Source: Bacillus sp. REN10
Lineage (GTDB): Bacteria; Bacillota; Bacilli; Bacillales; Domibacillaceae
NCBI RefSeq assembly: GCF_016820555.1
Contig: NZ_JADHDW010000009.1
Span: 1 to 64,000 of the forward strand
Length of the DNA: 64,000 nucleotides
Direction of reading: 5' to 3'
Below are positions 27,042 to 35,652 of this stretch, in pieces (positions within the stretch are counted from its first letter, which is position 1; each line of letters starts with the position of its first letter). The position numbers and the translations under genes are program-made. The notes beneath the pieces are model-generated. The model searched no databases. It worked only from the letters and a program-made list of their open reading frames with translations, and was not told where the DNA came from.

Positions 27042-27709
27042 CGATATCCTCTTCCCCAAACGGTTGAAATTATAGAATGTTGTTCACCAGCTTTTTGCAG
27101 CTTCGCACGAATATTTTTGATGTGCTCATTTATAGTAATCGAATCACCTGTTGCTTCTAATCCCCATACTTTCTCATAAATTTGCTCACGCGTGAGAGCT
27201 TGTCCACAATTGATAGCCAAGTATTGGATAATTTCAAACTCTCTCATAGTTAAAGGAACTTCTTGAGAATCATAGAACAATTGGCAACTCTGAAGGTCAA
27301 TGTGTATCTTCCCAAAAAATAAACATTTCTGCTGACTCTTGCTTTTTCTTTCTTCGCGACGCAAATGGGCAAATACTCGCATTTTTAATTCTCTTAAGCT
27401 AAATGGCTTCATTAAATAATCATCACCACCAACAAGCAACCCTTGAACACGATCATTTTCTGTTTGCTTAGCACTTAGAAATAAAATTGGCACATCTACA
27501 TTTTTTCTTATTTGTTCACATAACTCAAAACCGCTCATCCCTGGCATCATCACATCAAGAATTAACAAATCCGGTCCATGCTTTAATTGTCTTAATGCTT
27601 CCTCACCATTCGCAGCTTTCAAAACTTGATAACCTTCATCTTCTAATGCATCGTACAAAAAAGTAAGTATTTCTACTTCATCGTCAATAATTAAGATTTT
27701 CTCTTTCAT
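27029..27709 (-). CDS. OmpR-family response regulator
   Basis: A 226-residue regulator. The receiver domain has the acidic pair IIDDEVEI, the phosphorylated Asp in LLILDVMMPG, the switch Ser/Thr in FLSAK and Lys in LMKPFS. The C-terminal winged helix (about 125-226) has LTMREFEIIQYLA and ...NIRAKL...STVWGRGYRW. The first gene of a unit with the kinase and a small membrane protein. ATG 27709 follows a weak GGGATG site. A perfect palindrome lies 45 bases upstream, possibly in its promoter. Confidence 0.9.
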   Translation of the reverse strand: MKEKILIIDDEVEILTFLYDALEDEGYQVLKAANGEEALRQLKHGPDLLILDVMMPGMSGFELCEQIRKNVDVPILFLSAKQTENDRVQGLLVGGDDYLMKPFSLRELKMRVFAHLRREERKSKSQQKCLFFGKIHIDLQSCQLFYDSQEVPLTMREFEIIQYLAINCGQALTREQIYEKVWGLEATGDSITINEHIKNIRAKLQKAGEQHSIISTVWGRGYRWEK

Positions 27710-27753
27710 GATCAATCATCCCATTCATTTACTTCTCTCATTAAATCTACTTT

Positions 27754-27806
27754 ATAAATATCAAGAATGGATAAAGTACCGTACTTTATCCATTCTTGAT
27801 ATTTAT
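27754..27806. repeat. Perfect 26-bp-arm palindrome between divergent genes
   Basis: Arms 27754-27779 and 27781-27806 are exact reverse complements with a single C between them; the core reads ATAAAGTAC-C-GTACTTTAT. It lies between the response-regulator start (27709) and the DUF418 start (27853). It has no T-tract. Such perfect length exceeds normal operators and may be a regulatory cruciform/hairpin or a mobile-element trace. Confidence 0.85.
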
Positions 27807-27852
27807 GGTTTACAGTTTCATTATTAAATGTTTTTTCAAAGGATGGATAACA

Positions 27853-29076
27853 ATGAAACAAAAGCTCTCACCTATTTCAGTAAAAGATCGCCTAGAAACG
27901 ATCGATATGCTTAGAGGATTCGCTCTCCTCGGAATTATTATAGCAAATATTGCTTGGTATCTTTATCCTGCTTACCTGCAGCAAGATCCCTCATTTAAAA
28001 ATGAATGGACATCTTTCTGGAATCAATCTGATTACACAGTACGGTCTGTTCTTGCTATGTTTGTTGATGGGAAGTTTATTATGCTCTTTTCTATGCTATT
28101 TGGTTTTGGAATGGTCATTATGCAGGAAAGAACAGCTGAGAAGCAATTAAACTTTTGGGGCGTTTACTCCAGACGGCTGATCGCATTATTTATTTTTGGC
28201 TGTATTCATGCGTATGTCATTTGGTTCGGTGATATTTTAACAGACTATGCAATCCTAGGATTTTTACTTCTGCTCATGCATAAGTTAAAACCAAAGACGC
28301 TGTTAATTACTTCTATTACTTTATACAGCTTATTATTTATTCTTATAGGATTAGGTTCTCTATCAGCCGATCCTGCGGCCATGACAACAACAATATCAGA
28401 AGAAGATCAAAAGCTTATCCAATCAACGATCGAAGCTCATCAAAACGGAAGCATTCAACAATTAATGGAGGCAAATATAGCAGAAAGAACGTATTATACG
28501 ATGAGAAACGGATTATACGCTCTTTACTTAGGCATACCGCTTCCTTATTTATTTACGAATCTCCCTTTCTTGCTTATCTTCATGTTTGGAGCAGCAGTCG
28601 CGAAGAAAAAGTGGATCCATCATTTCCAACATCATAGAAAAGGATTTTTCATCACTTGGCTAATCACTCTAATCATTGGCGGAACCTTAAATTGGGCTTT
28701 ACCATTTATAATAGTAGAGAACGAATACGCGGTACAAACCATTCAGTATATGAGTTCACCGCTTATTACAATCGTTTATGCCATTAGCCTTCTCTTCCTT
28801 TATCACACAGTAAAAGGGAAGAGCATATTGCACTGGCTCACATTTCCTGGAAGGATGGCATTCACAAACTACATTAGTCAGTCCATCATCTGCACATTCT
28901 TGTTTGGTCCTATTGCACTCGGAGTATACGGAAAGCTTCACTTAACAACAGCCATGATGATTGCCATTGCCATCTATGCATTCCAAATATTCTTCAGTAA
29001 ATGGTGGCTGTCTAAATTCCGCTATGGGCCGCTTGAGTATGTTTGGAGATCGGTTACTTATTTAGGAATTAAATGA
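27853..29076 (+). CDS. DUF418-family multispanning membrane protein
   Basis: A 407-residue protein opening with RLETIDMLRGFALLGIIIANI, the hallmark of DUF418/YeiB-type proteins, which are related to acyltransferase-3-like membrane enzymes. About 8-10 helices; the C-terminal DUF418 block includes GRMAFTNYISQSI and FSKWWLSKFRYGPLEYVWR. The role is unknown; relatives often lie beside two-component or transport genes. AAAGGATGGATAACA precedes ATG 27853. It diverges from the two-component operon across the palindrome. Confidence 0.85.
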   Translation: MKQKLSPISVKDRLETIDMLRGFALLGIIIANIAWYLYPAYLQQDPSFKNEWTSFWNQSDYTVRSVLAMFVDGKFIMLFSMLFGFGMVIMQERTAEKQLNFWGVYSRRLIALFIFGCIHAYVIWFGDILTDYAILGFLLLLMHKLKPKTLLITSITLYSLLFILIGLGSLSADPAAMTTTISEEDQKLIQSTIEAHQNGSIQQLMEANIAERTYYTMRNGLYALYLGIPLPYLFTNLPFLLIFMFGAAVAKKKWIHHFQHHRKGFFITWLITLIIGGTLNWALPFIIVENEYAVQTIQYMSSPLITIVYAISLLFLYHTVKGKSILHWLTFPGRMAFTNYISQSIICTFLFGPIALGVYGKLHLTTAMMIAIAIYAFQIFFSKWWLSKFRYGPLEYVWRSVTYLGIK

Positions 29077-29082
29077 TAAAGT

Positions 29083-29119
29083 AAACAACCAGTGGGGGCT
29101 CCCTCCCCACTGGTTGTTT
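29083..29119. terminator. Terminator of the DUF418 gene
   Basis: AAACAACCAGTGGGG (29083-29097) / CCCCACTGGTTGTTT (29105-29119), perfect. Confidence 0.9.
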
Positions 29120-29149
29120 GTTGAAAAAACATTTACAGCCATTAATCTT

Positions 29150-29383
29150 TTATTTTTTCTTAGCTTCCTTTTTTAATACAATGCTACTTATGATACTTAC
29201 TCCTCCTAAAACAGCTGTCCATTTTTGGAAAGATAAAACACTATATGAAATCAATCCTATACCAACTATGCCATTAACAACCGAACTTGTGAGCAAAGTA
29301 TTTTTTCTTGGATTTGGCAGCTTCACAGATACTCCAAAGAAATCATTGACCTTTTTGCATCTTGCATTAAGTTTTTCAATCAT
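29150..29383 (-). CDS. Small membrane protein, unknown
   Basis: A 77-residue protein: basic N terminus (MIEKLNARCKKVNDFFGV), two hydrophobic stretches (about 29-48 and 52-70) and a KKEAKKK tail. AGGAGGAAAAAAAT precedes the ATG, so expression is likely. It follows the next small membrane gene by 12 bases on the same strand. No family recognised. Confidence 0.6.
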   Translation of the reverse strand: MIEKLNARCKKVNDFFGVSVKLPNPRKNTLLTSSVVNGIVGIGLISYSVLSFQKWTAVLGGVSIISSIVLKKEAKKK

Positions 29384-29395
29384 ATTTTTTTCCTC

Positions 29396-29629
29396 CTAAA
29401 AAACTCTAAATAATAGTTGTATGCCATGATTAATAATAAGTAGTACTCCTATCCCCATACATATCCATGCCGCTCTGTTTGTTTTCTTCTTCCTTTTTTG
29501 CAGTATCAGTCCTAAAATAACTAGGAATAATCCAATAACCATTGTTACGATTGAAATAGTTATCATTATTTCAGAACTTGGTATCGCTACAAATGATGGG
29601 GGTTGAAAATTAACTTCTATAAAATCCAC
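29396..29629 (-). CDS. Small two-helix membrane protein, unknown
   Basis: A 77-residue protein with helices at about 22-44 and 53-73 separated by a KRKKKTNR loop. The start is GTG 29629 with GAGGATGAGG upstream. It is probably cotranscribed with the gene at 29150 and lies 80 bases after the TetR gene on the same strand. It may belong to that regulator's target set, but nothing proves it. Confidence 0.55.
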   Translation of the reverse strand: MDFIEVNFQPPSFVAIPSSEIMITISIVTMVIGLFLVILGLILQKRKKKTNRAAWICMGIGVLLIINHGIQLLFRVF

Positions 29630-29709
29630 AAAGCCTCATCCTCTTTTATATATATAAATCAATTGCTTTTTCGCTATTATTCAAACCTATCCGTTGATCT
29701 GATCTTCTT

Positions 29710-30297
29710 TTATTCAAATAATCTATCCATAGTACCATCTAATATAAAATCAAATATTTCCAAATGATTATACGTTAAACTGTCTTTTATACTAACAGTG
29801 TAGAGTAGCGTGTTCATAACGGCGTATGCTTTTTCTTTGTCAATTTTCAAAGTAAGATTAGCACAATGAATCGCTTCATCAAAAAATGATAAACTATCGA
29901 ACTTCAATTCTTCCACTTTATCTTTTGGTAGCTTATTTAGAAAAGCTAGAAAGTCTGGGTTGCCAAAATCATAAAGAAAAGGCGAATTGTCGTATTCCCT
30001 AAAAAGCCATTTTATAGCTTCCGCAAAACCGTTCTTACCAGGATTATTGGCAACAATCTCTTTCCATCCATTTTTCAATCTGTCCTGTACTCGTTCCAAT
30101 GTTTCGCAAAATAGATCTTCTTTGGATGAATACAATAAATAAAATGCACCTGTTGATATTCCTATTTTCGTTACCAATTCCCCAACACTGGTTTTTTTAT
30201 ACCCATGTAACGCCCAGCTACGCTCGCATTCTATGCAGAGCTTATTTCTTAATTGTTGTTTTTCTGCATCAGAAAAACCTTTTGGTCCTTTTGCCAT
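29710..30297 (-). CDS. TetR-family transcriptional repressor
   Basis: A 195-residue regulator. The N-terminal helix-turn-helix reads KTSVGELVTKIGISTGAFYLLYSSKEDLF, typical of TetR proteins; residues 60-195 form the ligand-binding/dimer domain. AAAAAGGAGGTTAAT precedes ATG 30297. An imperfect palindrome lies 13 bases upstream, suggesting autoregulation. Downstream on the same strand lie two small membrane proteins, possible targets. Confidence 0.88.
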   Translation of the reverse strand: MAKGPKGFSDAEKQQLRNKLCIECERSWALHGYKKTSVGELVTKIGISTGAFYLLYSSKEDLFCETLERVQDRLKNGWKEIVANNPGKNGFAEAIKWLFREYDNSPFLYDFGNPDFLAFLNKLPKDKVEELKFDSLSFFDEAIHCANLTLKIDKEKAYAVMNTLLYTVSIKDSLTYNHLEIFDFILDGTMDRLFE

Positions 30298-30310
30298 ATT
30301 AACCTCCTTT

Positions 30311-30350
30311 TTATAATGTGAATATTTTTATGATTTAATTCACAATATAA
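30311..30350. promoter_or_regulatory. Candidate TetR operator
   Basis: TTATAATGTGAAT (30311-30323) and ATTCACAATATAA (30338-30350): 13-base arms with one mismatch, 14-base gap, just upstream of the tetR ribosome site. Confidence 0.55.
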
Positions 30351-30444
30351 ATATACAACTTTCGGTATTTTTTGTCTAGGATATTGAAGGAAAATTTTAG
30401 ACGGATGATAAGAACTAGCCAAAGCAAAAAATTTATATATTAGT

Positions 30445-30666
30445 GCTAATGTTGATCACTTTCATTTTATTAAGTTCATCAATAGTGTGGGCAGATCCGC
30501 AAATGACAAGGTGAGTGGACACCACAAATTGAAACAAGTAAAAATGGGTATGGCAATTGGATTTGAGGATGAAGAACAGATTCGTGAACTGGCTCTAAAA
30601 CCTCAATTCAAATTTTTATACAACCCTGAAGTGAAATGCGAGGCGATAAGCGGGGGAGGTTCATAA
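30445..30666 (+). pseudogene. Coding remnant of unknown origin
   Basis: A 73-codon open frame with no usable start before an internal ATG at 30546. It reads ...ANVDHFHFIKFINSVG... then MGMAIGFEDEEQIRELALKP, KFLYNPEVKCEAISGGGS. Composition is protein-like, and a good terminator follows. It looks like the tail of a lost gene. DHFHFIKF faintly recalls ISL3 transposases, but the rest does not, so I give no family. Confidence 0.4.
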
Positions 30667-30674
30667 ATAAAGTA

Positions 30675-30713
30675 AGGAGGAACAAAGAATTTAATTTTGT
30701 CCCTCCCTTTTTT
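30675..30713 (+). terminator. Terminator after the remnant
   Basis: GGAGG-ACAAA (from 30676) pairs with TTTGT-CCTCC around 30697-30706, followed by six T (30708-30713). Confidence 0.8.
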
Positions 30714-30766
30714 ATCCTACTTCTTTTTACACCTTATTTGTAAATGAACAGTCATTTAATATGTTG

Positions 30767-32152
30767 TTATACCTTTAAAACCAATTTCGCCACTGCTTCT
30801 ACGTGACTGGTCATTGGAAACATGTCCACGGGTTGAATGTACTCGACATTGTATAACCCGCTCAATTGGTTAATATCCTTCACCAATGTAGATGGATTAC
30901 AGGAGACGTAAATAAAACGTTTCGGTTTGATTTTTTTCAATGTGTCTAAAAATTTCTGATCACAACCTGTGCGTGGTGGATCGACGATGACAACGTCGGG
31001 CTTCCAACCTTGCTTGAGCCACTTCGGCAACCATTCTTCCGCTGTGCCCACTTCGTATACGGCGTTCATATTGTACGTTTTCGCATTTTTTCTAGCATCG
31101 TTAATCGATTCAGTAATAACGTCCATGCCGCGAATTTCTGCTGCTTCTTTGCCGACCCAAAGTCCGATCGTGCCGGAGCCACAATAAGCATCAACGATTT
31201 TCTCTGTCCCCGTTAAGGCCGCTGCTTGTTTCACTTCATTGTAAAGCTTCGTTGTTTGCACAGGATTTAATTGAAAAAAGGCTCTTGCCGATAGTTCGTA
31301 TGTGTAGTCTTCTAGCTGTTCTTCAATCGTCTCTTTACCAGCTAATGTGACCGTTTCGTCGCCAAAGATTAATGAGGTTTTCTTAGGGTTAATATTATGC
31401 ATAATCGATGTGACTTCCGGCAGACGCTTTTGGATTTCCTCCACGATCAATGCTTTTTTTGGCAATTCATGTGTGGCGGTGATCAGTACGACTTGAACTT
31501 GACTTGTGGCAATTCCTACCCTTGCGACAATCGTTTTCACAGCACCTTGTTTTTTCTTTTCATCATAAATCGGAACGTTCGCATCTTGTAAAATATTTTT
31601 GACAGTCGTTAATACATGATTGATGGCCGGCTGTTGGACATGGCAGTCAGGAATATCAATTAATTTATGGGAGTTTAAGCTATATAATCCCGCAACGACT
31701 TTTCCGTCCTTTTTTCCGACTTGGAATTGACTTTTGTTTCGGTAATTCCGTGGGTTGTCCATGCCGATCGTTTCGCGAATATTGAGCGATTCAATATCGA
31801 GCTTCGTATGCCGTTCGAGCGATTGGATTAAAATGTCCCGTTTCTCTTTCAGTTGCTGATCATAGGATAAATGCTGCAGCTGGCACCCTCCGCATTGCTC
31901 ATAAACTGGGCATGGAGGAGTGGTCCGATGAGGAGACGCTTGACGAATTTTCTTGATTCGCCCCTCCGCAAACTTCGGATGAACTTTTGTTGCTTCGACA
32001 ACTACTTCTTCCCCTGGTAAAGCTCCCGGGACAAAGACGACTTGCCGCTTAAAATAGCCGACTCCTTCCCCATTAATGCCGATCCGTTTAATCGTTAACG
32101 GAAACGTTTGTTTTAATTTGATTTTCATTTGATTTTGTTGCTTCATAATCAT
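30767..32152 (-). CDS. rlmD: 23S rRNA (uracil-5-)-methyltransferase, RlmD/RumA family
   Basis: A 461-residue SAM-dependent enzyme. A TRAM RNA-binding domain (about 10-70) is followed by the iron-sulphur cysteines ([14 protein letters not shown]), then the methyltransferase domain with [13 protein letters not shown] and the catalytic region [12 protein letters not shown]...[12 protein letters not shown] with its nucleophilic Cys. B. subtilis has two such proteins; the neighbouring pdaA points to the YfjO-type copy. ATG 32152 is very close to GAGG; ATG 32146 is an equally good start. It targets uridines of 23S rRNA by family. Confidence 0.9.
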   Translation of the reverse strand: MIMKQQNQMKIKLKQTFPLTIKRIGINGEGVGYFKRQVVFVPGALPGEEVVVEATKVHPKFAEGRIKKIRQASPHRTTPPCPVYEQCGGCQLQHLSYDQQLKEKRDILIQSLERHTKLDIESLNIRETIGMDNPRNYRNKSQFQVGKKDGKVVAGLYSLNSHKLIDIPDCHVQQPAINHVLTTVKNILQDANVPIYDEKKKQGAVKTIVARVGIATSQVQVVLITATHELPKKALIVEEIQKRLPEVTSIMHNINPKKTSLIFGDETVTLAGKETIEEQLEDYTYELSARAFFQLNPVQTTKLYNEVKQAAALTGTEKIVDAYCGSGTIGLWVGKEAAEIRGMDVITESINDARKNAKTYNMNAVYEVGTAEEWLPKWLKQGWKPDVVIVDPPRTGCDQKFLDTLKKIKPKRFIYVSCNPSTLVKDINQLSGLYNVEYIQPVDMFPMTSHVEAVAKLVLKV

Positions 32153-32227
32153 TAATCCTCATTTCACGAGTTTGCTTTTTCTTTTTAGTATAACAAAAAA
32201 GAGTACCATATAAGGAGGGGGATGGAT

Positions 32228-32731
32228 TTGAGTAAAAAACAAAAAATTATACTGGGCAGTTCATTACTTGTTAATGGCATTTTACTTATTATTGTGATCA
32301 TGCAGCAGTTGAATGCGAATTTAGTACATGAGGAATTGTTTTATTCAGAGGTGCAAGATCAACTTGTAGAGCTGGACGGATTAATTGAGCATCAAAAAGA
32401 GAACAATTGGTCTGAGCCTAACTTAGTGACGGTCCAGCTTGGAGATGTTTTAGATGGGATGAACGTAGCGATTAACAGTGGAATATATACGGATTGGCTT
32501 GAGGAAGATGATCTGAGAGTGCTGCATCGCATGAAAGTTGTACTGCGCGAACTTCCTAATGACGAATTATATGCATTCAGTACCTTATCTCTAAGTGATA
32601 AAGAGCGCTTGGAAGATTTGCAAAAGAAGCTCCGAAAAGCAGGGTTTGGTATGAGAATGACGCTTGATAACAATTGGGAAAGGTTTATGGACAGATCCGA
32701 AAAATTAGTAAAGTCGCTAGAAAAAGACTGA
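32228..32731 (+). CDS. Membrane-anchored protein of unknown function
   Basis: A 167-residue protein with a single N-terminal membrane helix (KIILGSSLLVNGILLIIVIM) and a charged helical, probably coiled-coil extracytoplasmic domain rich in Glu, Leu and Asp. No family recognised. TTG 32228 is preferred because AAGGAGG lies 8 bases upstream; ATG 32222 is nearly on top of it. It diverges from rlmD and converges on pdaA. Confidence 0.65.
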   Translation: MSKKQKIILGSSLLVNGILLIIVIMQQLNANLVHEELFYSEVQDQLVELDGLIEHQKENNWSEPNLVTVQLGDVLDGMNVAINSGIYTDWLEEDDLRVLHRMKVVLRELPNDELYAFSTLSLSDKERLEDLQKKLRKAGFGMRMTLDNNWERFMDRSEKLVKSLEKD

Positions 32732-32761
32732 CTCCCGCGGCTGTGCGGGAGCCAATCTTTT
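32725..32761. terminator. Bidirectional terminator before pdaA
   Basis: CTCCCGC (32732-32738) / GCGGGAG (32745-32751) with outer AGA-TG/CA-TCT pairing and flanking A/T runs. Confidence 0.85.
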
Positions 32762-33540
32762 TATGATTTTTTCCGAGCTTTCATATAATGATCTAAACTT
32801 TCAAAGCGATAGCCTTTCTTTTTTAAATCTTTAATCACTTTCGGCAGTGCCTCAGCATTATCTTTTGAGACGGTATGCAATAGAAGCACAGCCCCTGGAT
32901 GAATTTGCGCCATGATGTTGTCGTATGCGTACTGCCAGCCATGCTGGTTGTTTGTCTCCCAATCCTTAAAGGCCAGTGACCACATTACATGTGTGTACCC
33001 TTCTTCTTTTGCCAGCTTTAATGTTCGCTCACTCAAGATTCCGCGCGGTGGACGCAAATAGGCCATGTCTTTTTTCTTCGTTAGTCGGGCCGTTTCCTCT
33101 TTTACTAACCGAAGCTCTTCCCTTAACTTCTCATCGTTGATTTGGGTTAAATCGGGGTGATGCCACGAATGGTTACCAATAATATGCCCTTCTTTATGCA
33201 TTCTCTTCACTAAATCGGGAGCACTTTTTAAATAATGACCTGTGACAAAAAAAGCGCCAGGTACTTTTTCTTTTTTCAACGTATTCAGCACGTTTTCTGT
33301 GTAGCCATTTTCATAGCCATTATCGAACGTTAAATAGATGACCTTTTCATTCGGATTGGCTTTGTAAAATCCGCCGTATTTTGCGAGTAACTCATCGTAT
33401 GCTTTGCCCGCCTGTGCCGGTTGCTCATTTTTCCCTTTTTGAAAGCCCCAGTGGATTGCTTGATTAGACATCGAAAAGGCGGTAGAAGTGAACATCATAA
33501 GAAGCAGTGACGCGAATGCCAGATATTTTAACCATTTCAT
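32761..33540 (-). CDS. pdaA: Peptidoglycan N-acetylmuramic acid deacetylase PdaA
   Basis: A 259-residue secreted enzyme needed to make muramic delta-lactam in spore cortex, the mark read by germination hydrolases. Signal peptide (WLKYLAFASLLLMMFTSTAFS), then the NodB fold: TFDNGYENGYT with the PdaA-type Asn, metal histidines in GNHSWHHPDL, RPPRG and the late LLLHTVSKDNAEALP. The length matches B. subtilis PdaA (263). ATG 33540 has AAAGGA at good spacing. It supports spore formation. Confidence 0.92.
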   Translation of the reverse strand: MKWLKYLAFASLLLMMFTSTAFSMSNQAIHWGFQKGKNEQPAQAGKAYDELLAKYGGFYKANPNEKVIYLTFDNGYENGYTENVLNTLKKEKVPGAFFVTGHYLKSAPDLVKRMHKEGHIIGNHSWHHPDLTQINDEKLREELRLVKEETARLTKKKDMAYLRPPRGILSERTLKLAKEEGYTHVMWSLAFKDWETNNQHGWQYAYDNIMAQIHPGAVLLLHTVSKDNAEALPKVIKDLKKKGYRFESLDHYMKARKKS

Positions 33541-33685
33541 ACTCATCTTCCTTTACTCGTTTTCCTTAGTTTCAATCGAAAATAGGAAAATATCCGTTTG
33601 TTAGAGAGAAAGATTTGCTAATATCGAAATGCCTGAACGAAAATTTGTGCTTTGAGCCGCTTTTTTGCGCTCTCTCGAAGTCAAA

Positions 33686-33718
33686 GCAAAAAGGCAGCCG
33701 AATCACCTTCGACTGCCT
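33686..33718 (-). terminator. Terminator of fumA
   Basis: AGGCAGCCGAA (33692-33702) / TTCGACTGCCT (33708-33718), then T-run in the minus direction. Confidence 0.85.
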
Positions 33719-33730
33719 CTCATTTCAATT

Positions 33731-35272
33731 TTATTTAAATACGGGCTCTTTAAATTGAGCTAGTTTTTCTAATGATGATTTATCCACCGTTTCATGAAGA
33801 CTGTTGCCGTGTGAATCCATTGTGACAACTGCTGTGAAGCCTTCTACTTGAAGATGCCACATTGCTTCTGGAATACCGAATTCCATTAAATCTACACCTT
33901 CAACTGATTTAATACAGTCTGCGTAGTATTGAGCTGCTCCGCCGATCGCATTTAAGTAAACGCCGCCGTGTTCTTTAAGAGCCGCTAATGTTTTCGGTCC
34001 CATACCGCCTTTACCGATTACGGCACGGATGCCAAATTTCTTCATGATGTCCCCTTGATAAGGCTCCTCACGAATAGACGTTGTTGGGCCCGCTGCTTTG
34101 ACATGCCATTTGCCATCTTCATCTTTCAGCATAACCGGACCGCAATGGTAAATCACTTGTCCATTTAAGTCAACAGGAGCATCGTGATCTGTTAAGTATT
34201 TATGGATCGCATCACGACCTGTATACATCATGCCGTTAATTCGAACGACGTCTCCTACTTTTAACTCACGAATTTGCTCTTCTGTGATTGGTGCTTGTAA
34301 AGTCACTGTACGGCTTTCAGATTTTGTTTCTTCAGTTGTTTCCGCTTGTTGCTCGAATGTAATTTTTTCGCCATCTTGGTATAACCATTCTTGAATTTCG
34401 CCTGTTTCAGGATTGATTTGAACACCTAAGCGACGGAATGCCCAACAGTTATAGGCAACAGACACGAAGAAACTTGCTGGTAAACGGTTCATGACGCCAA
34501 TTTTACAACCAAGCAATGTCGTTTCGCCGCCAAAGCCCATCGTACCGATACCAAGCTCATTTGCATGTTTCATGATATACTCTTCTAGTTTGCGAAGATC
34601 TTCGTTTGGATTTACATCTTCTACGTTGCGGAAAAGTTGCTCTTTCGCTAATTCATAGCCAGTTGTACGGTCACCGCCGATTCCAACGCCGATGAAACCT
34701 GCGCTACAACCTTGCCCTTGTGCTTGATAAACAGAATGCATAATACATTTGCGAATGCCATCAAGGTCTCGACCTGCTTTGCCTAGTCCTTCTAATTCAC
34801 AAGGTAAGCTGTACTGGATGTTTTTATTTTCACAGCCACCGCCTTTTAAAATTAGGCGTGCATCGATATAATCTTTTTCCCATTGTTCAAATTTAATAAC
34901 TGGTGTCCCCGCACCAAGGTTATTCCCGCTATTCTCCCCTGTTAATGAATCAACGGAGTTTGGACGAAGTTTGCCGTCTTTTGTTGCGCGAATCAACGCC
35001 TCATGAATCGCTTCTTTAATCACAAGCTGATTCACTCCCACGGGCGTTTTCACTTTAAACGTCGGCATCCCTGTATCTTGACAAATTGGAGAAATATTTT
35101 CATCTGCCATTTGGATATTGTTAGTAATTGTGTCAAGACTCATTGCCGCTCGAGTGCCAGCGTTTTCACGCAGTTTCGCAGCCTTTACTGCACGACGAAC
35201 GTCTTTTGGTAAATTCGTGGATGTTTCTACAATTAACTGATACATACTTTCCTGAAATTGCTCAAGATTCAT
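33731..35272 (-). CDS. fumA: Class I fumarate hydratase (iron-sulphur)
   Basis: A 513-residue fumarase of the [4Fe-4S] type, converting fumarate to L-malate in the TCA cycle. Both the alpha part (DENISPICQDTGMPTFKV, LKGGGCENKN, GFGGETTLLGCKIG with the cluster cysteines) and the beta part (from about 330: VGDVVRINGMMYTGRDA, KGGMGPKTL) are fused in one chain. B. subtilis uses only class II FumC, so this is a different gene set. Iron-sulphur fumarases are oxygen-sensitive. ATG 35272 follows GGAAGGGGAATAATA. Confidence 0.92.
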   Translation of the reverse strand: MNLEQFQESMYQLIVETSTNLPKDVRRAVKAAKLRENAGTRAAMSLDTITNNIQMADENISPICQDTGMPTFKVKTPVGVNQLVIKEAIHEALIRATKDGKLRPNSVDSLTGENSGNNLGAGTPVIKFEQWEKDYIDARLILKGGGCENKNIQYSLPCELEGLGKAGRDLDGIRKCIMHSVYQAQGQGCSAGFIGVGIGGDRTTGYELAKEQLFRNVEDVNPNEDLRKLEEYIMKHANELGIGTMGFGGETTLLGCKIGVMNRLPASFFVSVAYNCWAFRRLGVQINPETGEIQEWLYQDGEKITFEQQAETTEETKSESRTVTLQAPITEEQIRELKVGDVVRINGMMYTGRDAIHKYLTDHDAPVDLNGQVIYHCGPVMLKDEDGKWHVKAAGPTTSIREEPYQGDIMKKFGIRAVIGKGGMGPKTLAALKEHGGVYLNAIGGAAQYYADCIKSVEGVDLMEFGIPEAMWHLQVEGFTAVVTMDSHGNSLHETVDKSSLEKLAQFKEPVFK

Positions 35273-35368
35273 TATTATTCCCCTTCCCACTTACCTTTAT
35301 GTATAAGACTCAATATTCTTATTATAACGCTGAACATATTCGTTTGAAAGAGATTAAATTGTAAACAC

Positions 35369-35395
35369 AAAAAGTGCCAGAATTGCTTCTGGCAC
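35369..35395 (-). terminator. Terminator of the SE1561-family gene
   Basis: GTGCCAGAA (35374-35382) / TTCTGGCAC (35387-35395) with AAAAA on the plus side, i.e. a T-run in the minus direction. Confidence 0.85.
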
Positions 35396-35400
35396 CAATG

Positions 35401-35577
35401 TTATCTACTTTTAAATTGTTCGCATTTCACTTCGATATCATCAATCATTTGCAGGAGGCGATCGATATCTTCCAATTCTGCTTCAGCGGGATCGATGGAA
35501 TCCAATACTTCTAAAAATATATTTAATCGCTCCTTTAAATAGGTGACTTGCGATTCTTTATCATTAATTGGTTTCAC
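35401..35577 (-). CDS. SE1561-family small protein
   Basis: A 58-residue acidic helical protein with the family pattern LDSIDPAEAELEDIDRLLQMIDDIE. The SE1561 family is small, Firmicutes-specific and uncharacterised. I take GTG 35577, with AAAGGGG 9 bases upstream, over an in-frame TTG two codons earlier. Monocistronic, just after yfkD in the leftward direction. Confidence 0.7.
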   Translation of the reverse strand: MKPINDKESQVTYLKERLNIFLEVLDSIDPAEAELEDIDRLLQMIDDIEVKCEQFKSR

Positions 35578-35652
35578 GAGCAATGGCCCCTTTCTTTTTT
35601 ACACAATTAAATGGTAGCCGATCGCGAAGGCAATTTCAACGATTTTCCGCCA

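Larger units (their letters stand above)
30351..30766. other. Gap with a coding remnant
   Basis: Between the TetR gene and rlmD no intact gene is seen. It holds an open frame without a start (30445-30666) and a terminator (30675-30713). The rest is AT-rich with no recognisable element. Confidence 0.5.

Noticed and set aside
30445-30540. DHFHFIKF as an ISL3 transposase fragment
   Set aside because: Only a few residues agree; the rest of the frame does not resemble a transposase.
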